Origin: Dicaeum eximium
Lineage: Eukaryota; Chordata; Aves; Passeriformes; Dicaeidae
NCBI GenBank assembly: GCA_013396995.1
Contig: VWZP01005794.1
Span: 361,685-425,684 of the forward strand
Reading direction: 5' to 3'
DNA: 64,000 nucleotides
Numbering within the stretch: the stretch's first letter is position 1; each line of letters opens with the position of its first letter. A program made the position numbers and the translations under genes. Shown piece after piece: positions 26,605 to 39,500 of the stretch. The notes beneath the pieces were generated by a model. That model searched no databases. It saw nothing but the letters and a program-made list of their open reading frames with translations, and was not told where the DNA came from.

Positions 26605-27187
26605 GGTTGGGAAGGAGGATCCTAGTAATTATAGACCAGTCAGCCTGACCTCAGTACCTGGCAAGATAATGGAGGAGTTTGTACTGAGTGTCATCACACA
26701 GAATTTACAGGATGGCCAGGGTATCAGCCAGCATGGGCTTAGGAGGAGTAGGTCATGTTTGACCAGCCTGATCCCCTCTTATGACCAGGTGACCAACCTG
26801 GTGGATGCAGGAAGGGCTGTGGATGTTGTCTATTTGGACCTCAGCCAGGCCTTTGACACTGTCTCCCACAGCACACTCCTGGAAAAGCTGGCAGCCCGTG
26901 GCTTGGACAGGAGCTCTCTTTGCTGGGTTAGGAACTGGCTGGATGGCCGGGCCCAGAGAGTGGTGGTGAACGGTGCTGGGGACAGTCACCAGTGGTGTCC
27001 CTCAGGGGTCTGTGCTCTGTTCAATGATGACATGGATGAGGGAGTTGAGTCTTTCATTAGTTCATTTGCAGATGACACAAGGCTGTGAGAGTGTGTTGAG
27101 CTGTTGGAGGGTAGGATGGCCCTGCAGAGAGACCTGAATGATTGGATGGATGGGCAGAGTCTAACAAGATGAAGTTTAATAGATCCT
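26605..27187 (+). pseudogene. CR1 LINE ORF2 reverse transcriptase fragment, broken
   Basis: This is a plus-strand CR1 reverse-transcriptase segment, bounded by truncations at both ends. A 139-codon open frame at 26669-27088 contains RT block order. An early segment with QHGLRRSRSCLTSLI is followed by the first catalytic-aspartate block VDVVYLDLSQAFDTVSHSTL (about residues 51-70). Next come CWVRNWLDGRAQRVVVNGA, and near the end FADDTRL, which carries the F/YADD catalytic pair. Between GAGDSH and FNDD the usual SGVPQGSVLGP-type stretch is scrambled by a frameshift and small deletion (about 26985-27020), so the palm domain is not intact. Downstream (27089-27187) it runs into the thumb-side CR1 sequence and stops abruptly at about 27187. 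It lies close to, and in opposite orientation from, the CR1 at 26130-26530, so the two are separate insertions or an inversion product. It is non-functional. Confidence 0.9.
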
Positions 27188-29469
27188 TATTCTGAAACCT
27201 CTGCTCTCTTAGTGCAGAGTAGATGTTGTATTAGTATTGAGATATTATAGTGAAAAACACCAAAGAAATACAAATACGTGCACAAAATGATGGTATGTGG
27301 TGAAAAACATTCAAACCCAACAATTTTGGGATTAATTTAACTATTTTCCCATCAAACTGGAAACTTGCTTACAGCAAATTTCAGTCTTCTGTGATGTTCT
27401 CTCATATAGAATCTTTTAAAACCTTGATACCTGCATTGTAAAAATTGTGTTCTTGTATATGTTCACCTAGAAATTGGAAGCTTTTCAAGTAATATGGGAT
27501 TAGAGATGGTTCTGGAAGTTTTGAATCATATATTTAAAATATTTTAAAAGCCCTGGTACTAAAATGCTTTAGCCACCCTTTTGTAAAACAAATGCACATT
27601 ATTTAAAATAAAAGTACCTGGAAGTTTTCCTCAGGTCTAATATTTGCTTGGGCTTTTTTTCTTACTTTTTTACTTTTCATTGTCTTTTGTAAAGCTTTCC
27701 ATTAGTAATGAGACTCCTGGTACTCTTTGTACAGGAAGATGAAGCACCCAAGCAAAAAGCCAAAAGAGTAATTCCTTAACTGTGCTGTTTGATGTACCAA
27801 TTGAGGGAATTTAGGATCATGTCCATGCAGGAGTGTCTAACAGTGAGGACTGTCATGAGCTGATGATGAGGTAGTCATCAGCTACTCTGTGGCCATAAGA
27901 AGGAGCTGCCTCCATCCTCCCTCCCAGATACCAGACAGAAAAAGCATCCTGAACCACAATAGTGCAAAACACCCAAGGAATAGAATTGGTACCATTACCT
28001 GCCCAAAGCTGCCAGTTTAACTATTGTTGCAGCTACTCCTTTTGTTTATAAACAGAAGTAGCATTTTTATTGCTGCTGATAATATGTTTAGATTGCAGTA
28101 GCTCCACATGATGCTGGAAGAGAATCATTCCGTATTCCATGCGTGAAAAAGCAAGGGGNAATGGCTTCTGTATATTGAACTAGGCCCAATTTGAAAATTT
28201 CTGTTTCATGAACATGAAATATATAACTTTCATGTCCAATTTCTTCTCTGTTGTACAAAGGTATATTAAAAAATTACGTTGTACACGAGTATTTTGGGAT
28301 ATTGATTAAACTTTTATGTGTAAGTAATACCTCTGTAAACCTATAATCTTGAGATTAAAGCTCTTTGTTTTGCTGGGGAAGTGGGAAGTGTATTCTCACA
28401 CAGCTTTTGAAGTCCTTATTCATGAGCAATCAGTGACTTTGAATACTGCAGTAGAGAAAGAAGTGTGACATATTTGTGTTTTGTAGTTCTTAATATGCTT
28501 TCTATATGTATTATTAATAATCAGATAGGGAAGAATGACTATTTGTTTTAGGCAGTGCAATTCTTTGCTTTAGACTATCACAAATGCTTTAATCGTTTTA
28601 AATTTCCCATTTTCTTGAAGTCTGAATGTAAACTGAATATATGTTATTAAAAAAATGACAGGTCATACAAGATCTGATCCTGAATTATGAACATCTCTTA
28701 AAACTGAAATGTTGCAATTGCACAGAGTTAAATGGAGAATCACATATGAAGAGAGAAAAGTAAGATTTTGCAGAATTATCTAGTTTAGTTAGAATCTCAA
28801 CAGTCTCATTCTTCTTTACTTAATTTCTTTCTCTTTCAAGGTACAAAAAACCCCAAGTATGTCCTGAGTTCTTGTTATTTGTTTTTGTGTTGCACTTTGA
28901 ATTTCAGCTGTTCTCCAGAAATGCCAGAAGTTCCCCACTACCTGGGCTTTAGTTTGGCATGCCTTTTGCATAGGGACCTAGAATAAGATCTGTGTGTTTG
29001 ATCAAGACCAATGTGTGGGTTTTCCATTTATTTCTGTGAAAGAGAGTTTATTGTTCATCCTTTTGAGTGTTTTGTACAGCATATACAGCATGGCCCTGAT
29101 CTCAAGTCATAAAAAATAATTTTAAGTAATCTGGTTTTTGGTTTTTGCTGACTTTTTCTATTCACTTTCTAATGCTATTAAATTGAAATAGATGGAGAAC
29201 ATAAATGCATTTGTGGAATCTAGATACTTTTCTGAATTGCAGTAGCAATCATAACAGGGACAAGTCCTCCTCCTCCTTCATCTATTTTATTTTATTCATT
29301 TGAAATAAATCCTAAGAAATCATACATAAAATATAGTAAAAAAAACTCAGGATGAACCCAGATTTTGGATCTGTCCACCTTGGATGTCAGGATTTGTGCC
29401 TCTCCACTTTTAAACTAGTTACTTAATTAGTTTGCATTTTCTGTTTTGGGATGACAAACAGCTTTTAAT
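27188..29469. other. Unique AT-rich sequence; one ambiguous base
   Basis: No gene or known repeat was recognised. There is an N at 28159, the only ambiguous base I noticed in the window. Open frames are all below 60 codons. Confidence 0.55.
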
Positions 29470-29745
29470 TGATGTCAACACAGTACTTGTTCCTGCCTTA
29501 TCATTTCCCCACCAGTTTTTTATCTGACAGCTTATCAAATGCCTGGGTGAAATACAGACAGTTTCATTTCATCATCTTTCTATCATCTATTTCCTTGGTC
29601 ACCCTTTCAAAGAAGTCACTCAGGTTTGTTTGGGAAACAAATATTAGTTGGAGTTTGGGGTTTTTTTCCTTTTGTCATCCTCTGAGAAGGATGTTTTCCT
29701 TAATGACTGATGCAAGTGTTTTGCCCAGAGGATAGGCTGGTCTCT
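29470..29745 (-). pseudogene. Ancient CR1-type LINE RT remnant, minus strand
   Basis: Translated on the minus strand, the piece at about 29480-29640 reads QTNLSDFFERVTKEIDD and then, after about eight residues, FTQAFDKLSDKKLV. The order and spacing match the CR1/L2-clade reverse transcriptase: a 'TNLISFFEKVT' region followed by the first catalytic block 'YLDFxKAFDxVxHxxL'. The key aspartate preceding the KAFD-like motif has been lost (the sequence reads YFTQAFD). The part from 29640 to 29745 is harder to align. It is much more decayed than the copy at 26605-27187, so this is an old insertion from a different CR1 lineage. It has no 3' tail or boundaries that I can see. Confidence 0.58.
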
Positions 29746-32300
29746 AAGGAGGTGCATTTTTTACTCCTGTTCATTTCTTGAATAGAATGGCTGATGTATT
29801 AAACCCTTTTCAGGGGGTTAGTAGCTGGTCTGTAATAGCACAGATTACAGCAAGACAGTCTGTTTCTGAAGGTCCTGGAGGATGCCACTCTGGTATCATG
29901 AAAAAGAAAGAACCCCAAAAGTTACAAAAAGAAATCTGTTCAAGTGTAATGATGATTTTTTTAAGCTGACATGACACCTGCAATGTCAACTTATACATGG
30001 GAAGCCTAGAAATCTTCTATTTGCAATTTCAACCAGTTAACTGTGTTTTGCAGCTGGTTGCACATACTGCTGGGCTCTGTAGGCATAGCAGAGAGAAATT
30101 AAATGTTAGGATCTGCTCCTGAAAGGGTAAAGTAAATAATGACAACTGAAGCTAGGGCTGTTTCATGGGGTAGTGGTTTTGACCATCAGTATCCTGAATG
30201 CCACAAGGTGTAGGGATGGGCCCTCCAATGCCAGTCCCTGGCAGGAGATCTGCAACTCTGTTCCACACTTGGTGGGTGCCACCTTGCAGTTCTCTGTGCC
30301 TGCCTCCGAAGCTGGAGGCAGATGTTGGGGAATTCAGAGTGGGAATGGGGACAGTGTGTGATGCAGCTCCCAGCCACTGAGAGTCAGGATTCTGGCCAGT
30401 GGCATGAAAGGTCTTGGTGCTGCACCCCATGCTGTCAATGTGCGTTATCATGAGTGTCACTGAATGATCAAGCACTTCTGGAAATTCAAACACAAATAAG
30501 CTGCCTGGCCTACGATTTTTAGCTTAGGTAGAGCTTAGGAAGGATTCAGAAGCCTAGTTTAGCAGTGGTAGCGTTTCAAAAACCTTGCCATATGCTGTAA
30601 GGGGCATTTCCTGACCAACAAAGAAGCTACCAGTGAAAAGTAGAAGATGCTGGATTCTAGACCTCTCTCAGCAGCTGATTTTACCAATGCCCATATTTAA
30701 GGTTGCCTGAATGCCACATCTAACTTCTAAATCTGGGTCACACCAAGCGACACACAGTATGACAAATAATTTATATGCATTAAGTGAGTTTCTTTCCCTT
30801 TGCAGTCTCCAGTATCCTTACAATTGACATTTTGTTGACTAATTCTTTCAGGGACTTTTCTCTGACATATCCTTACTTCAGTCCTGTAAGACTCCCACAC
30901 AAATTTTTGGGAAGTTCAGTGTTAACTTTCCTAGTGCTGAATTATTGGCTTGCTCTCCCATGCAAGGACAACAGGCCTTATGACCTTCTTAGGAGAGAAT
31001 CAAGGCTTGATATTACCTCTTTGACATAATGAAAGTACATATATTGTGCTAATGAAAGATATTACTTTGAAATTAGCCCTGTAATACTGCTCAAGTGTGT
31101 GGACCATTAAATAACTCTCGATCTATTAGTTTCCATGCCTTTATAACTATGGATCTTTTTATCCTTATTTTAATCTTATTTTTAATCTATTTATCCTTAT
31201 TTTATCCTTTGATTATCCCTCTATTTCATCTTGTGGAGAAGAACAAAATTTAATATTGCTCCTTAGATTCGAATTTAAATATGGATCTGAACTGGCTTAA
31301 TTAATCACCCGTGCATATGAATAACTATATAATACCTACCAAAGCAGTTAAAAGATAACTAGCACTGTCAAAGCAACTGGCAGTATATAATGGGATGTGA
31401 GTAAGAAGAAAGACAGTGCTCATCCTGCAGAGCCTCTATGGCTGGTTGGAATATCTGGTTCCCCAGGCAGCAGGGAATGCACAGAACGCTGGAAAAGGTA
31501 CAGTCCTTGAGTCTGTCAAATGACATAAGCAGAATTTTAAGATCTCTAATTACACCCAGTATGCTATATTTCTGTATATAATTTAACTTATTTTTACAAA
31601 GGAGTAGATTTAGAAAAGCTGTATTTGCTTTCCATGTAATCTAAAAATTATAATGTCCAGCCAGAACAAGGCTTGCCTCCCATGTCTATGTTGTCAGGTC
31701 ACTCAAAATCCATAGAATTTTTTAAAAATTACCCTGTCTTTCTACACTTTTTATTTAATGACAATGGTACAAATACAGACTAGATCTTCCTGTAGTTTTT
31801 AATTCCAAACAATGACTAGTGTAAAACCTTCAAAACTTGGGGGTAGGGAGTGAATGACAGACAAAAGTATTCTTTATCCAGGACATGATTTGCACCTCAT
31901 AATTGCACTGCTTTGGCATCGCTAGATACAGCGAATCCAAAAAGAATGTGACACTTCTCCTGTGTCACTTCAGCATGGCAAGATTTACTCTAATGCTGAA
32001 GGATAAATTTCAGTGGCTAATTACTTGTAAATATTACTGTGCAAGTCAAACCTTTTTCATGGAAGCAGGAAGGATTCTGCATGATTCTAGTTGCTATATA
32101 AATAAATAAAAAGGAATAAGAGATCATGTTTCACTCTTGAATGTCTTATTGAAATTGCATATTTCACAGCACTGGCATCAACTACCTTTGTATCAGATAA
32201 AAAAAAAAAGTCATTTAATTCAGCTAGGTGTTAATTCTGCTTCAGTGGACAATTCAGACATGAGTCTCCAGGGAAATCCAATCTCCAACAGGAAATAAAA

Positions 32301-32984
32301 TCAGCTGCTAATGAGGCTCAGTTTTTTACTGTGCTTTTCCAAAGACAGGTTATATTTGAACACAGCCTCAGGTCTGTGGCATTCTGTGTGCTGGCAAGCC
32401 ATGCAGATTTTACATACTGCAGCATGCTGCCATTCAGAAATAAATAAAATAAATAAAGTGCAAACTCCAGCTTCTCTCCATGGCAACTGCTGCATCACTT
32501 GAGCCTCGTGCCACTTCCTGAACAACTGCGCATAGGAAAACAAGCCAGCAGCCAGCATGGGGAAAAACAAAAGGGACGGGTACATAAAATCTGCCCAAGC
32601 TCTCAGGCACAGTCTTTGTACAGAAGGTTTAGGGCTGCCTTTTAAACTTTGTTTCCATGTGTTCTGTGGTAGGGGCCAGTTTATCCTCACTCTGGCATGG
32701 GGGCAGAAGATGTGGCGGCTGATGGGAGAGCTAAAGCTGGGATGGTGCAGAATCTTCTTCTCAGCACCAGCCTTGTGGCAACAGCCTTGCCCCTGGGCAG
32801 GTCTGGTGGGCAGGAGGAAGGGCAGGAGGAAGGGCAGGCTGCTCCTAGGTCTTTCCAGAGCCACCAGCATCGGGTCACTGCAGTGATTTTCCCAAACTGG
32901 TATGGAGCTGCACTCGAAACCAAGCCGCGACAGCCAGGCAGTAAAGGAGGCTGTGGCAATAAGTAATGTTGGTCCCTGCAACAA
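32301..32984 (-). other. Longest open frame in window (227 codons), unrecognised
   Basis: A minus-strand open frame of 227 codons starting with ATG at 32984. I do not recognise any domain. It is rich in Leu, Ser, Pro and Ala, with a weakly hydrophobic stretch (about residues 137-151, LLFFPMLAAGLFSYA) that would be short for a membrane helix. It lies in a local GC-rich patch where the plus strand also has open frames of 109 and 89 codons and the minus strand a second frame of 90. A 12-bp-unit repeat (GGCAGGAGGAAG, about 32807-32838) produces repetitive residues. No splice, promoter or polyadenylation context is evident. Most likely it is a chance frame caused by low stop density; a lineage-specific exon or unrecognised repeat is possible. 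Confidence 0.15.
32807..32838. repeat. Short tandem repeat, 12-bp unit
   Basis: About 2.5 copies of GGCAGGAGGAAG in tandem. It is purine-rich on the plus strand. Confidence 0.75.
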
Positions 32985-35900
32985 TTGTCAGTTTTATTTA
33001 GCCTCCTTCACTGAATCCATTTCAGTAAGTAAAATGGGCCACAGCAAGTGGCTAAACTGTCCTCTTTCAGGGCAGTCTTCTCTTATCCCAAATGTCCTGG
33101 AGAACGAGCCCTAGGGCATGGCCCTGTGCTGTCTGGAGGGAGCCCGGGTGGGAAGGTTTCAGCCCATCCCCACATGTATGCTACCTGTCAAATCCTGTGG
33201 AGGAAATGGGAGCAGTGTTTACATGCCTGCCCCAATCCACTTTATGAATTTCCAGACAGAAATATTGGAAACAGGTAGACATCAGGATGGCATAAATGGG
33301 CTATGCTTTTTTTTTACAGTTTGGCACTTAGAGGATACATTCAAGTTGAGATAGGCAGAGGGAACTGCTGGAAGGGCCAGACTTGCTTTGCATTTGATGC
33401 ATTGATTTGGCTAGGAAGAGATTGGCAGTCATCTAGCAAACTTCTTGTGTCACTGCAGAGATGGGATTCTAACAGTGTTTCTGATATTCTTCCTGCTTAA
33501 TAAAGGTCATCATGGAATTAAATACAGTTGTGCTTAGTGAATGATCAAAGAACAAAGTTCATGACCCTCTACTATATGGAGCACTCCATATCTAATGATT
33601 TCTCTGCTACAGCAGTCTACATACCCCTTAATATTAATTTTTTGGTACTTGGTACAATATGAGAGATGGAAACCCTATATTCAGACTTTATAAGTGTACA
33701 CCAAGCAAGTATACATAAGTGTATCAAGTGTGTATTTTGCATCTATCTATATATATGCACTCTTCCTGAGCCATTTTCCAAACCTAATAACAACATTTTC
33801 AGAAGTAATTGCTATAAATCCATTTTTTATTATATATGTTAAGCACATTTTATGTTATACAAACATTTTGTTACACTTTGTAAATTTGCTCCTCAGAGAA
33901 TGCTCACTTACCAGCACTGTGAAAAATGGCAACCAGTGCTGGATCAAGGGATATGTGACTATTGAGAGAATTAATGCAGGGATGAGTAAAACCCCCAAAT
34001 CTCTCATTTTTATAGCAATAAATTGACTATAAAAGTCTTTGCGGAATACTTTCTTAGATTAGCAGGTCAATTTGGCAAGCAAATGTCCTAGTCACTGGGT
34101 TAGAGAAACACACTCTTCAGGGGTCACTGAATGCTTAATTATTTAAACAAGATGGAACAGCTAAAACTGTAGAAAAAAATAACATTAGCTTTGTGGTAAA
34201 GGTACTTAGCTGTCATTGAGAGATGCAGAGTCAAGTCCCTGCATCAAGGCAAGCAGTGTACAGGCACCTCACAGGACAGCTGACCATTTGTCTTTTGGCT
34301 GGTCTTCAGTAGCACTGCTTACATCTCTAATAGCAGTGTTTATGTGTCAGCTTCCTCATGACAATTTTTTAATTTGATTTTTTCCCCAGTGAAGATTATT
34401 TATGAAGAAAAAGAGGCTGGCTAGCTAGACATCCTGATTAATTTTCAGAAACAATTTTAGGGATTTTTTTTCCTACTGAATATGCAAAATTTGGTGGATT
34501 TAGTCAATTGAATTTGTTAACAGAGTGTAAATATGTGTATGTATCATTGGCACAATGGGAGGTCAGAAGAGAAAAAAAGATGTCATGAGGAGAGTAGTGA
34601 GAAATATCACTTTACTGATGCTATTGTCCAACAGCTGCTTTGGAATTTTTCTTTTTCCAATTTAAAGGAAGATTCTCATAGCTGGAAATTCTCTGTGGCC
34701 CATTTTCTACTGGCAAATATTGAACAGTGTTTCTCTTCTACCATGCCTGGTGTGGGAGATGCTTTCTGCTAGATGATCAGCTGCACTAGAGTCAGTCAAG
34801 GTGTCTTTCTTTGTTGGATGCCTGCAGACTCAGGTAAAATGGCAGCCTGCTTGGAAAAGCAGAAGAAACAGCTGAAGGCAGCATTTGAGTGTTTTCCTAT
34901 TACCACTGAGAGCTTTTCAAACCTGTATTTTCCTTGTTTCAGGTCATAGCTGTATAGTACTTTTGTACATGTAATTGAGTACATATGTCATCTTTAATGC
35001 AGACATTTTCAAAAGCTGTGCCATTTCAGACTTATTTAGGTGTACATTTTACAGGCTGGCTGTGACAACTCTGTGCTATAACATAATTCTTGAAAGTTTT
35101 TCTAACAATTTCTTGGTGGGGACAGAAAATAGAGAACACATAATTAGGGTGGAGCTTTTGAAATGCATGTAATAGCAGGCTCAAGGTGTGGAAAATTTTC
35201 CTTTTATTAATGTGAGGATGATATGAAATTCACTGACTTCAGAAAAAGCTGTATTTTTATGCCCAAAGGTAGATTTGAGCCTTCAAGACATAGTTTATGT
35301 GTGCTGTCCTTATATGTTCCTGGAAATGGCTGTAATGGCTGTTTTACAGAGATGTGTGCAAAAGCTCAAAATCACTTCAAAGTACAATTACTCTTTGAAG
35401 TAGTCAGCCAAGAATGGTCATCTTATCAAAATTTGAAGTGACATATTAAAGTAGCCATTGGATACTGCATCCAAATAATAAGTGTTGAGAAAGAAACTTC
35501 CTTTGTATGTCTAGACCAAACTAATATCTCTGCAAATCACATACACATCCTAAGCCACCTTTAAAGTAGTTTTGTAAGTACTGGTTACACACCAGGCAAT
35601 GTAGAGCACAGCTATGTGTTGCTTACTCAGCACACCTGTTTATTTGCACCCTGTGCTCAGTGTTTTGCAGCAGCAGCAAAACTTCTGGAAACGCCAACTT
35701 GGAGGAGCTGTTGTTGACTGTAATAAAATTAAAAACCTTGTGTGGAGCTGAGGGAGTCAGCTGTTGTTTCTGGGTCTAAACCACTCTTTCCTGGACAGAC
35801 ACAAGATTGTTCTGTCCTGCTCTAGGGCAAATGAAAGCTACTTGGATGTGGCTACCAGGGTGCTGACCCTCAGCTAATACACCCTCCCTCACCAGAACTT

Positions 35901-36371
35901 ATTGGCTCAGACTCATCACCATGTTAATTGCTTTTCATATCTCGCAAACATAAGCTATGCAAAATGGACAAGTGAACACATGTCTTCTTATAAATAACTA
36001 CTCAGACATTGAATAAGCCAAATTGTCTGGTGGAAATAAAAGCGAGACACAGACAGTCCTTGAGCCCAACTGTTTACTCTGGTTTTCCTATAAAAGCCTG
36101 AACACTGTGTGTCTCAGATGGGATGTGAAAGGAATACCAAATTACATTAGCTGAGTTTTCCTCTGGTTCTTTTTCATCTCAGTGGAAAGCATCCCAACTC
36201 TCAGGTTTCCACTTGGAATAAAAGAGCAAGAGTAAATCCTTTTGTATGATTTGTCTGTTGGAATGGAGGAATAATTAGAGACTGTTTATCAGTCTGTGAA
36301 GACCAACTGACTCGTTGCTTCTGTCTTTAATGGTCCTTTTGTGTTCATAGCTTATCTGAATTGTGCATCAG

Positions 36372-36505
36372 CCAGGGATTCAGGAGACCTACTTATTGCT
36401 GTAGCCTGTGGCATGACTTCTTGCAACAAAACCTTACTTCATTGTTTCCCAATTTGTAAATTATGAATAATAACAACTATTCCATCAGAAAATTTGAGGT
36501 ACACT
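36372..36505 (+). mobile_element. MIR-like ancient SINE remnant
   Basis: The sequence follows the order of a MIR-type, tRNA-derived SINE. 'ggattcaggagacctactta' at about 36377-36396 is followed by 'ggcatgacttcttgcaacaa' (the 'tgtgaccttgggcaag' position). Then come 'cattgtttcccaatttgtaaa' (the 'cagtttcctcatctgtaaaa' position), 'ataataacaactattccat', and a gap-prone tail 'tttgaggtac'. It is highly diverged and has lost any usable RNA polymerase III promoter boxes. Ancient MIR copies occur at low density in bird genomes. Assignment is by eye. Confidence 0.5.
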
Positions 36506-39500
36506 GATGAGGAGTAGTACATATTAGAGAGAGGTATTATTATAATAATTGTTTACTTCTGGTTAACTGAACAAAAATTGGTAGGTAATATTTAGTGTAT
36601 TTAAGTATTAATAGACGAAATTCTGTAGATATCTTGAGAGGGCTGCTCAGTGTAGAAAATCTAAAATAGAGTTTGAGGGAATAGATTAGATAGGTGAAAA
36701 ACTTCCTACCTTGTGTCTCCTGGTGGAATTTGCTTTCTACTACCTACCTAGGACAGTATGTTTCAGATGAACAAAATTAGTGAAAAATATTAGATTCTAA
36801 GGGAAAATTAGAGTTAGTAACATAGTGCAGGTCTGAGATCTAAACCTTTGGACTCTTACTTAGGTAGAAATATGGTTAGATCCTGGCTCATATAGATAGG
36901 TAGTATTTATAATATATTTGTATGTATTCAGAGCAGATTGGAGAATCTAGGTCCCTTTGTAGGGATCTAGCCCTGAAAACAAGTTCTGCAAGTTTGAAAT
37001 AGGAAATTTTGTCAAAAGGATTGCTTAAATTCCAGTATGTCACGTCAGTCACATATATCCTAGTGTCAGGACAAGGATTTGAACCCTATTGCTTTTCAGA
37101 ACATATTCAATTATGAGCAAACATGAACTTCACAGGAGTCACACAAGTATATGTATGGTTGTGCAGAGAGATGTAGCAGATAGTAATTAATGGCTACAGA
37201 AAAGGAGACTATCACACAGAAAGTTTGTGAGACCCTTTTCATCTTAGGAGCTTTCAATCTTATATTTCTATAGAAAATCTATATGTTTCTTCTTTTAGAA
37301 AAATATGTTTCTTCTTTTAGAAAAAAAAAAAAAGGCAAGAAGGAAAACCAGAAGAAAGAATTGGAGGATGCATTTTTGAATGTTATGTGATGTAGTACAG
37401 ATTGCCATTGCCTCCATGTTAATGGTTTTCACAAGTCAACACATTTTTTTCCTGAAAAGTAAAAAAGAAAATCTCATGAATGAAGGTTGAAAGGAAAGAG
37501 AGAAAACTGCTTCATTTCTTTAGCAATAGTTGGCAACAGCTGTAGCACAGCTGAGTTCTTTTAAGTGTAGTGGGGAAAAGCTACACCATTAATGGTAATT
37601 TATCTTATGTTGTTTTCCAGGCTCTATTATCTAAGTGCTTTGTGCCAAATGTAATAAAGTGGCCAGATTTCTCATTATGGAAAGCATAAATTGCTGAAGG
37701 CAAATATATTATGAGGGAAACTGTCAATATGATAATTGTGCATTCCTGTCACTAAATTGCAGAAAAAATATATATTTATGAATATGCTAACCATCTAGAC
37801 CATTTACTGGTAGAATAACTGGAAGAGTGTGAACTGTGGATGCTTTATTCTTTTTGTCATTTTTATTGCTACATAGCCTACAGAGATTACACATTACAAT
37901 ATATTTTAAAAGCATTATAAATAGGTCAGGATGCCACTATGGGCCCACTTGCAGTCAGACACTTGTAATAATATCATTTTAGAAATTGCAAAATTATTTG
38001 CGCAATAAATTAACTAGCAATTCAAGGGAAATGAAAATCAGTGGATGTAAGTTGAGCCTTTGTTAAAAATATGAAGCCAGCTGGTTTTACTGATGAAATA
38101 CATGCATTTGGTGATAGTCATCAAAGAAATACTGGGTAAGGTAATTTTAGTAGTTTAATAGTACAAGTAGCTACTTCTTACACATTTAGTTTAAAATATT
38201 ATTTATTATGAAAATTATTTATGTTTTAAAAACAACACTTGTATGCTATTAATAGAGCTTTGGTATCTTCAACAGGAATAGTTTCTAACTATAAGAGTTT
38301 AAACATAGTCAACCAATCTAACTTTTGCCCTTTCTAGGGTTATTTACAAAAACCATGATGCAATTTTCATGAATTAAACAAAATGATGCATCAGAAACAA
38401 AATTTTCCCAAATGGGAAGTCTTGAGAAGATGTGGATAGGATGGAAAGGAGGAAAGTGGAAGCAGAGATGAGGAGTTCCGGGTTCTTCTTGGCCACTTGC
38501 CAGTGAATGAGTTCTGTGTTACTCAAGTTACCTTCCTAGTGACCAGGAAGGAATTTGGGATGGAAGGGATGAAAAAGAGAAACCAGGGTTTCCATCCATC
38601 CTCAGCAAAAGGGAGAGAGGAGAATGCGAAACACAGAAGGCATCCACCAAGCACTTTGGGTGCTTCCCAGCTCTCTGGATGCTCCATCCATCTGCATGCT
38701 AGGACCTGCCTGCCCCAAGCTCTTTTTCCTGGACACCAATAGGATCTGGAATATGCTCCAGTCCCAGTGTTAAATGAGAGACACGACTCAGCTGAACTGT
38801 GCATCCCAAGATGCCAGGCCTCAAAGTTAGCCAAGATGCTGGAACAGAGAAGAAGGAATAAGATTTCCTGTACAAATTTAAAACGTTGTTTCTTCATTTA
38901 TCATTCAGTTCTTAAGCTTCACTTAGAATTTTGAAATCAAGAAAATTCCTCTGTTTTTCTCATGTCCTTATGTTTAGAATGATCTTAGGTAATGCTGGCA
39001 AGCATTAGGACAGAACTCATTCCAGCATTAAAGTATCAAATATTTGTACCTACAGACAGGCTAGATGTCTAAGTTCCCACGACAGTCATTAAAGATCTCA
39101 TCAGTGGGGCTTCAACTCACCCTGCAGAGTCCACTGACTATATTTAATAAACCTTTGACTATGTGGCAGCTCATATGCTTAGCACATATATAGACACCTT
39201 CATTGCTATGGAGCGATTATAGGTGAATTAAATCTCACCTATAATATCTTAATAAAAGCATAACAAATTACAGCCAGATGTTTAGATTTTTTTTGGCCTT
39301 GATACAATATGCTGAGATGGCTGTAAAAGCTGTTTTTCCATTAATATTCCTGCACGGGGTAGGTGTTGTAGAAATATGTAGAAGCACACCCCGGAATAGT
39401 GCCAGGCAATGACACCATGTGACATGATCTGAACTACCTTTTATTAGTAAACTGAGAGCCTCCAAAACATGCCTGTGCACATGAATGTGAGCATGAAAAG

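Larger units (their letters stand above)
29746..36371. other. Unique sequence, no confident gene
   Basis: No known family was recognised. A GC-richer patch at 30170-30490 carries overlapping open frames on both strands (113 codons minus) and a short GC hairpin near 30302-30325, but no domain. Pyrimidine-rich 'ttatcctta' repeats lie at about 31150-31205. The GC-richer 32300-33000 segment with its long minus-strand frame is listed separately. A near-palindrome of 8-bp arms is at 33574-33591, and an (AAAT)n stretch at about 32437-32457. Confidence 0.45.

Noticed and set aside
30152..30493. 113-codon minus frame with three other overlapping frames
   Set aside because: Open in several frames on both strands, which points to composition and not coding.
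34190..34260. Faint tRNA-like T-arm ('agtcaagtccctgcatca')
   Set aside because: No acceptor stem pairing, no D-arm and no A-box in the right place.
38523..38897. 124-codon minus-strand open frame
   Set aside because: Overlaps plus-strand open frames in the same GC-richer patch and shows no recognisable motif.
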